Shown here: positions 22,505-25,680 of the stretch, piece by piece
How positions within the stretch are numbered: the first letter of the stretch is position 1
Layout: the number at the start of each line of letters is the position of its first letter
IMG/VR virus record: IMGVR_UViG_3300046028_004529
Location: 1 to 25,680 of that record
Source of the DNA: a virus
DNA: 25,680 nucleotides
Reading direction: 5' to 3' (one strand)
The notes under the pieces: generated by a model
Database searches by the model: none
Told to the model about the DNA's origin: nothing
Seen by the model: only the letters and a program-made list of their open reading frames with translations
Made by a program: the position numbers and the translations under genes

Positions 22505-22795
22505 TTACTTTTGATAACAAGTTCTTTCTTTATAAATTTTACCCTCGGAAGTCTGAATTTCTTTCCACGGACCACATTCCATAGTTTGCTCAATAATAAT
22601 ATTCGGTTGTTGCACAATTACAGTATTTGTACGAGATCTATGTAACTCGTAACCTATTACCCCGCCAATAATAGCAGGTGCAATCCAATTGTTTTGACTA
22701 TAATAAGGTCCGTGCCTTGAATGCCAATGCATATATTGAGCAGATGCTGTAATTGAGATTAATGCTAATCCAATTAAAACTAAAAATTTTTTCAT
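22505..22795 (-). CDS. Small secreted or envelope protein of unknown function
   Basis: The protein has 96 residues. A Sec signal peptide (MKKFLVLIGLALISITASAQ) has a likely cut after SA or SAQ near residue 19. The mature part has a His/Tyr-rich start (YMHWHSRHGPYY) and a Gly-rich hydrophobic patch (IAPAIIGGVIGYELHR). It ends in a conserved-looking CGPWKEIQTSEGKIYKERTC, where the two cysteines could form a disulfide. I do not recognise a named family. It lies between the phoH terminator and the GH19 endolysin, with a strong GGAGG ribosome site. A lysis or periplasmic role is possible but not shown. Confidence 0.7.
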   Translation of the reverse strand: MKKFLVLIGLALISITASAQYMHWHSRHGPYYSQNNWIAPAIIGGVIGYELHRSRTNTVIVQQPNIIIEQTMECGPWKEIQTSEGKIYKERTCYQK

Positions 22796-22811
22796 CTTTC
22801 CTCCGATAAAA

Positions 22812-22838
22812 AAGAGCCGAATTATTAGCCCGGCTCTT
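22812..22838 (-). terminator. Rho-independent terminator after phoH
   Basis: On the minus strand AAGAGCCG and CGGCTCTT form an 8-bp stem followed by a T run (TTTTTTAT). It lies 8 bases after the phoH stop codon, where TAATAAATA is also found. Confidence 0.85.
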
Positions 22839-22845
22839 ATATTTA

Positions 22846-23592
22846 TTAAGTGTTATAACGTGTTTCGTACTCTAATCTTGCTAAGATATATTCTTTAACT
22901 ATTGCAGATCTAACAATATCATCTACGCCGAACTCGAATGTTTTGAATGAGGGCATCATGTCGGCGATTGCCATGAACTTTTTGAGTCCAGACATATCTG
23001 TTTTTCTGTATAAATCTGTTTGCCTAAAGTCTCCGCAAAATATAATTTTAGAACGATTTCCTACTCTAGTAATAACTGAGTTTAATTCCATATCCGTCAT
23101 ATTTTGGCATTCGTCTACTATAACAATAGAGTCTTCTAAAGTAATGCCTCTGACAAATGACGTTATTAAAAACTTAATTGCTCCTTGTTCTTCTAATCGT
23201 TGATACGAGTCATGTCTTCCAAAAAGATCTTGACAAACTTCGACATATGGTTCAGTATATACCTCTGTTTTCTCTTTTTCGTCTCCCGGTAAATGACCAA
23301 TTTCCCTACTCGGTACTGCTGATCTAACTACTATTACCCGCTTGTAAGGATTAGTCTTATCAAGCACTTCTTCTAACGCATGATATAGAGCAATGAATGT
23401 TTTTCCCGTACCAGCTACTCCGTGAAGTAGCATAATATTTGAATCTTCATATGCATCAAAAAATAATTTCTGGTTGTCCGTCAATGGCTCAATTACTTTC
23501 ATATCATCCAAGCGTAACTTCAAGCGATTATTTGCTATAGTTAACTGTGGTTGTTCCGGCTGCAATTGAGTATTATTTTTAGACTTTGCCAT
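22846..23592 (-). CDS. phoH: PhoH-like ATPase
   Basis: I place the start at ATG 23592 (248 residues), preceded by AGAGGG; a TTG at 23622 would add ten residues. The Walker A motif GVAGTGKT is at about 58-65 and the Walker B motif IVIVDECQN lies near residue 158. RSAVPSREIGHLPGD and IIFCGDFRQTDL are family blocks. PhoH-like proteins are P-loop ATPases often linked to helicase or RNA metabolism, and they are very common in aquatic phages. The phosphate link in the name comes from E. coli regulation, and I saw no clear PHO box. It has its own terminator downstream and a terminator-like hairpin upstream. Confidence 0.95.
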   Translation of the reverse strand: MAKSKNNTQLQPEQPQLTIANNRLKLRLDDMKVIEPLTDNQKLFFDAYEDSNIMLLHGVAGTGKTFIALYHALEEVLDKTNPYKRVIVVRSAVPSREIGHLPGDEKEKTEVYTEPYVEVCQDLFGRHDSYQRLEEQGAIKFLITSFVRGITLEDSIVIVDECQNMTDMELNSVITRVGNRSKIIFCGDFRQTDLYRKTDMSGLKKFMAIADMMPSFKTFEFGVDDIVRSAIVKEYILARLEYETRYNT

Positions 23593-23612
23593 GGATGCCC
23601 TCTTAAGGAAAA

Positions 23613-23649
23613 AGGAGGCCAAATAGACTTTCGACTATTGAATCCCCCT
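23613..23649 (-). terminator. Terminator-like hairpin before phoH
   Basis: Minus strand: AGGGGG pairs with CCTCCT (one G-U), then AATAG with CTATT inside, loop TCGAAAGT, followed by TTTTT. It lies between the FmdB-like gene and phoH, and ends about 20 bases before the phoH ATG, so it could also act as an attenuator. Confidence 0.55.
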
Positions 23650-23674
23650 AGAAGTTGAAGTTAAAGAAATCATT

Positions 23675-23932
23675 TTATCGTCTACTTAGTTTGTCTGCCA
23701 AGTTACTCTTGTAATTATTAGAGTGTATCTTAGACAAGACTTCGTTAAAACCACCATCGGGTTTGGTGACTCCTAGACGCACGGAGTCACCTAGTACAGG
23801 TGCACTGGTGATGTGGTTCTCGTGATTTGTTGATTGACAGGATGGGCATTGTTGTTCGGCTCGTACATCATATCGGCAGAGTACGTTGAACATTGTATCA
23901 CATTCGTTGCATTTTAATGTATAACTAGGCAT
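23675..23932 (-). CDS. FmdB-like zinc ribbon protein
   Basis: The protein has 85 residues. The N-terminus MPSYTLKCNECDTMFNVLCRY and the CPSC at 29-32 give a C8-x2-C11 and C29-x2-C32 zinc ribbon of the FmdB/CxxC type. The rest is polar and likely flexible (GDSVRLGVTKPDGGFNEVLSK). The family is usually called a putative regulatory protein, but its true function is unclear. It overlaps the preceding gene by 8 bases and ends before the hairpin upstream of phoH. Confidence 0.8.
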   Translation of the reverse strand: MPSYTLKCNECDTMFNVLCRYDVRAEQQCPSCQSTNHENHITSAPVLGDSVRLGVTKPDGGFNEVLSKIHSNNYKSNLADKLSRR

Positions 23933-24470
23933 ATGTAAACCATTCAGGTGTTTGTCTTTTTTTCCAGGATGCTAGATGCTTTTTTGCACCAACATAATAA
24001 TTTATATATGATCTGACGGAATTCCCGGTTATCTTATATTCGTCGGGCATTGCAGGAGTAGGTTCTGTAAACCCCACTCCTTTAGGAATATGTGTTGGGG
24101 GTGTGTATAATACATCTATCAGTCGAGCAGTAGCATGTATTCTACCATACCTATGGGTATATTCGTTTAATACTGCAATGAATAACTTATACAACCATTC
24201 ATAATTTTCATAAGAATGTCTTACCCAAATTGCTGAAGGATGGTTGATATGAGTAGCCCGATAAAGCACAACATCGCGGCTATCAGAGAGTATATACGAG
24301 GTTCGTTGTCTGCCAGTCCTAGTTCCCCTATCAACACTAGGGACACCGTCAATAAACCTGTGAGCAGTAGAAAGTAATTGAGCATATTCGAGAATCATTT
24401 TTACAACGTGTTTATCGTTGTGTAGTTCAGCGCACGTTTTAGGGTCATTATGTAGATAAAAGATATTCAT
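23925..24470 (-). CDS. Conserved phage protein of unknown function
   Basis: The protein has 181 residues. It has a distinctive pattern that I recall from many aquatic phages without a named function: MNIFYLHNDPKTCAELHNDKH, split as FYLHNDPKTCAELHNDKHVV, then MILEYAQLLSTAHR, ATHINHPSAIWVRHS, NYEWLYKLF and YTHRYGR. It ends with KKRQTPEWF. Conserved His, Asp and Lys in the first 25 residues and HxNHPSxxWVR suggest a nucleic acid- or nucleotide-acting enzyme, but this is inference. It overlaps both neighbours by a few bases in a coupled run. Confidence 0.75.
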   Translation of the reverse strand: MNIFYLHNDPKTCAELHNDKHVVKMILEYAQLLSTAHRFIDGVPSVDRGTRTGRQRTSYILSDSRDVVLYRATHINHPSAIWVRHSYENYEWLYKLFIAVLNEYTHRYGRIHATARLIDVLYTPPTHIPKGVGFTEPTPAMPDEYKITGNSVRSYINYYVGAKKHLASWKKRQTPEWFTYA

Positions 24471-24739
24471 TTTTCAAGTCGTTCAACGGATTCAATAATA
24501 TTAAGATAAGTTTGTTTTGCGGAATCTGAAAATATATCTAAGGTACATGCTTGAGATATTGCAGCTATAACAATAACAGGATCGCATTCTTCTAAATTAG
24601 CTGCGGTTATTTTATGAGGAAATGAACTAAAGATGTTAACCGCTAAAACAGTAAGAAATATATCCTCATCCGTATATAACGGAATTTTATAAACAATTAT
24701 CTTTTTTGTGTCTGGGAATCTAAAAACTTTAGCGTTCAT
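24467..24739 (-). CDS. Small protein of unknown function
   Basis: The protein has 90 residues and I recognise no family. The first part is beta-like (KVFRFPDTKKIIVYKIPLY), the rest helical with small hydrophobic residues (VIVIAAISQACTLDIFSD) and a charged end (YLNIIESVERLEK). It overlaps the next gene by four bases (ATGA). Its own start codon and ribosome site are inside a 7-bp hairpin, which suggests translational control. Confidence 0.65.
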   Translation of the reverse strand: MNAKVFRFPDTKKIIVYKIPLYTDEDIFLTVLAVNIFSSFPHKITAANLEECDPVIVIAAISQACTLDIFSDSAKQTYLNIIESVERLEK

Positions 24740-24759
24740 AAAGAGGTTCCTTCTCTTTA
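24739..24759 (-). promoter_or_regulatory. Hairpin presenting the ribosome site of the 90-residue gene
   Basis: Minus strand: TAAAGAG, loop AAGGAAC, CTCTTTA, a perfect 7-bp stem. Its 3' arm ends in the A of the start ATG. The loop holds the AAGGA ribosome site. The first bases are the stop codon of the AbrB-like gene. Confidence 0.55.
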
Positions 24760-24996
24760 TATATTATTTTTGCGTTCTATTTCTTTCCACGCTTCTTCTT
24801 CTTCAGGTGTTACTTCCGGTATTTTTTTTAAAGTCCACGAACCATTACCATTATCAGACCAATCTAAAAGATCCCCATCTTTCCAACCTGCTTCTTCAAG
24901 CAATCTTTCTGGCAATGGCAATATTAAATCATCACCATCTTCAATTAATTCGATGGTATAACTTTTATTTGATTTTTCCGATTGGGTCTGCTTCAT
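24757..24996 (-). CDS. AbrB-like small DNA-binding protein (antitoxin fold)
   Basis: I place the start at ATG 24996 (79 residues), preceded by GAGGAC; the longer frame has no better start. After a short polar lead (MKQTQSEKSNKSYT), IELIEDGDDLILPLPERLLEEAGWKDGD, in part DLILPLPERLLEEAGW, has the strand-loop-helix of the SpoVT/AbrB swapped-hairpin fold. GSWTLKKI then gives the last strand. A helical acidic tail follows (TPEEEEAWKEIER). This fold is found in transition-state regulators and antitoxins. No toxin gene is visible beside it. It overlaps the DNA ligase 3' end by 32 bases. Confidence 0.65.
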   Translation of the reverse strand: MKQTQSEKSNKSYTIELIEDGDDLILPLPERLLEEAGWKDGDLLDWSDNGNGSWTLKKIPEVTPEEEEAWKEIERKNNI

Positions 24997-25680
24997 TTTT
25001 GTCCTCGCGCATTTCAATAAAGATTGGCAAGAATAATCGTTCAACATTTTCTCCGCGATCTTTAATTCTTGCGTTGTATTTAACCGTTATAATTTTGCCA
25101 ATAACAGCTTTAGTATATTCTTCACGTTGTTCGTCAGAATAACCAGATCCAACATTAACTTGAATAAGACCATCGGATGATTCGCAAACTAATGCGCCGA
25201 GACGACCTTTGTTCTTACCGGTGCCTTCTTCCCATCCAACGACTACAAGATCACACTCCAATTCACCTTTGAATTTAATCTGTTCTTTGGATCGTTTGCC
25301 TTCCCAGAAGTTGGTCTTAGATTTTAGAATAGTACCTTCTTGACCTTCAGCTAAGAATTTTTCAAAAATCGTTTGTGCTTCAAGTTGAGTATTTACTTCT
25401 TTAGTCCACACGCAATCAATCAATGTGCCTAATGCACGATTAACTGTTTTTAGATGTGTAGTGCGCTTAACCAATGATTGAAATCTATCATTGTAGGGCA
25501 CAGCATACTCGCCAGCTTTAAAGTCAATATATGGAATAGCATCCCATAGTGTTACACGTACAGACTCTGCCTCTTTTTCTGACATTGTACCCTTAACTGC
25601 CTTGCTCAAAATGCCATTGCCTGTTTTGCGATCAAGAGGTTTGCCTGCAAAATCTACTACTAGTAATTCACCATCAAATT
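24965..25680 (-). CDS. ATP-dependent DNA ligase (C-terminal part, cut by window edge)
   Basis: The frame is open to the window edge and ends at TAA 24965, giving about 238 visible residues. At the edge FDGELLVVD is motif III. EGTILKSK is motif IV and QIKFKGELECDLVVVGW is motif V plus the start of the OB domain. The KxDG active-site motif lies outside the window. This is the T4 gp30-type ligase that seals nicks in replication and repair. The OB-domain ends with NARIKDRGENVERLF and a short tail. It is the most upstream gene of the minus-strand run in this window. Confidence 0.92.
   Translation of the reverse strand, partial: FDGELLVVDFAGKPLDRKTGNGILSKAVKGTMSEKEAESVRVTLWDAIPYIDFKAGEYAVPYNDRFQSLVKRTTHLKTVNRALGTLIDCVWTKEVNTQLEAQTIFEKFLAEGQEGTILKSKTNFWEGKRSKEQIKFKGELECDLVVVGWEEGTGKNKGRLGALVCESSDGLIQVNVGSGYSDEQREEYTKAVIGKIITVKYNARIKDRGENVERLFLPIFIEMREDKNEADPIGKIK

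Noticed and set aside
22846-23622. Longer phoH start at TTG 23622
   Set aside because: ATG 23592 has a ribosome-site-like AGAGGG in front, and the extra ten residues are translated from the terminator-like hairpin region.
1-25680. CRISPR arrays, insertion sequences, integrase or attachment sites
   Set aside because: No spaced repeat array, transposase, recombinase or flanking duplication was seen by eye on either strand.

Overview
This window is part of the genome of an AT-rich, T4-like contractile-tailed phage (Caudoviricetes, myovirus morphology). The evidence is a near-complete set of T4-type baseplate and tail genes together with T4-type replication and late-transcription genes: gp32, gp59, gp33, an ATP-dependent DNA ligase and PhoH. 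The protein sequences resemble aquatic T4-like phages (the cyanophage and pelagimyophage type) more than enteric T4. No photosystem genes are present. A circularly permuted (two-piece) tmRNA gene encodes a tag ending NDSRFALAA. Two-piece tmRNA is known in Alphaproteobacteria, one betaproteobacterial lineage and some cyanobacteria, and this tag is proteobacterial in style. I infer an aquatic proteobacterial host, possibly SAR11-like or a freshwater betaproteobacterium, but the window does not prove it.

Layout. Positions 1-11608 (minus strand) hold the baseplate module, read right to left: gp48, gp53, a gp27-like hub, gp5 with a C-terminal M15-type peptidase in place of T4's lysozyme, gp25, gp6, gp7-like, gp8-like, and a DUF4815 structural protein cut by the window edge. 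The 44-bp gap at 11609-11652 carries two exact T4 late-promoter octamers (TATAAATA), one per strand, pointing at each other. Positions 11653-16215 (plus strand) hold gp4, a gp2-like protein, a gp54/gp19-like tube protein, a gp26-like protein with an apparent programmed -1 frameshift into a gp51-like extension, a holin candidate and a large Pro/Gly-rich structural protein. A bidirectional terminator closes this unit.

Positions 16251-20817 (minus strand) form a compact cluster: a SleB-like hydrolase, a small membrane protein, heme oxygenase, a ferredoxin-dependent bilin reductase of the PcyX/PcyA type, gp33, gp59, two small proteins, gp32 and a secreted peptide. The heme oxygenase-bilin reductase pair is the main metabolic cargo. 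Together they should open heme to biliverdin and reduce it to a phycobilin, using host heme and ferredoxin. The pair sits directly upstream of gp33 in what looks like a single transcript.

Positions 20841-21160 hold the permuted tmRNA with its own sigma70-type promoter. Positions 21175-25680 (minus strand) carry a PD-(D/E)XK exonuclease, a GH19 endolysin, a small secreted protein, PhoH, an FmdB-like zinc ribbon, two conserved unknowns, an AbrB-like small protein and the 3' part of a DNA ligase gene. At least three peptidoglycan-cleaving activities (M15, SleB, GH19) and one holin candidate lie in the window.
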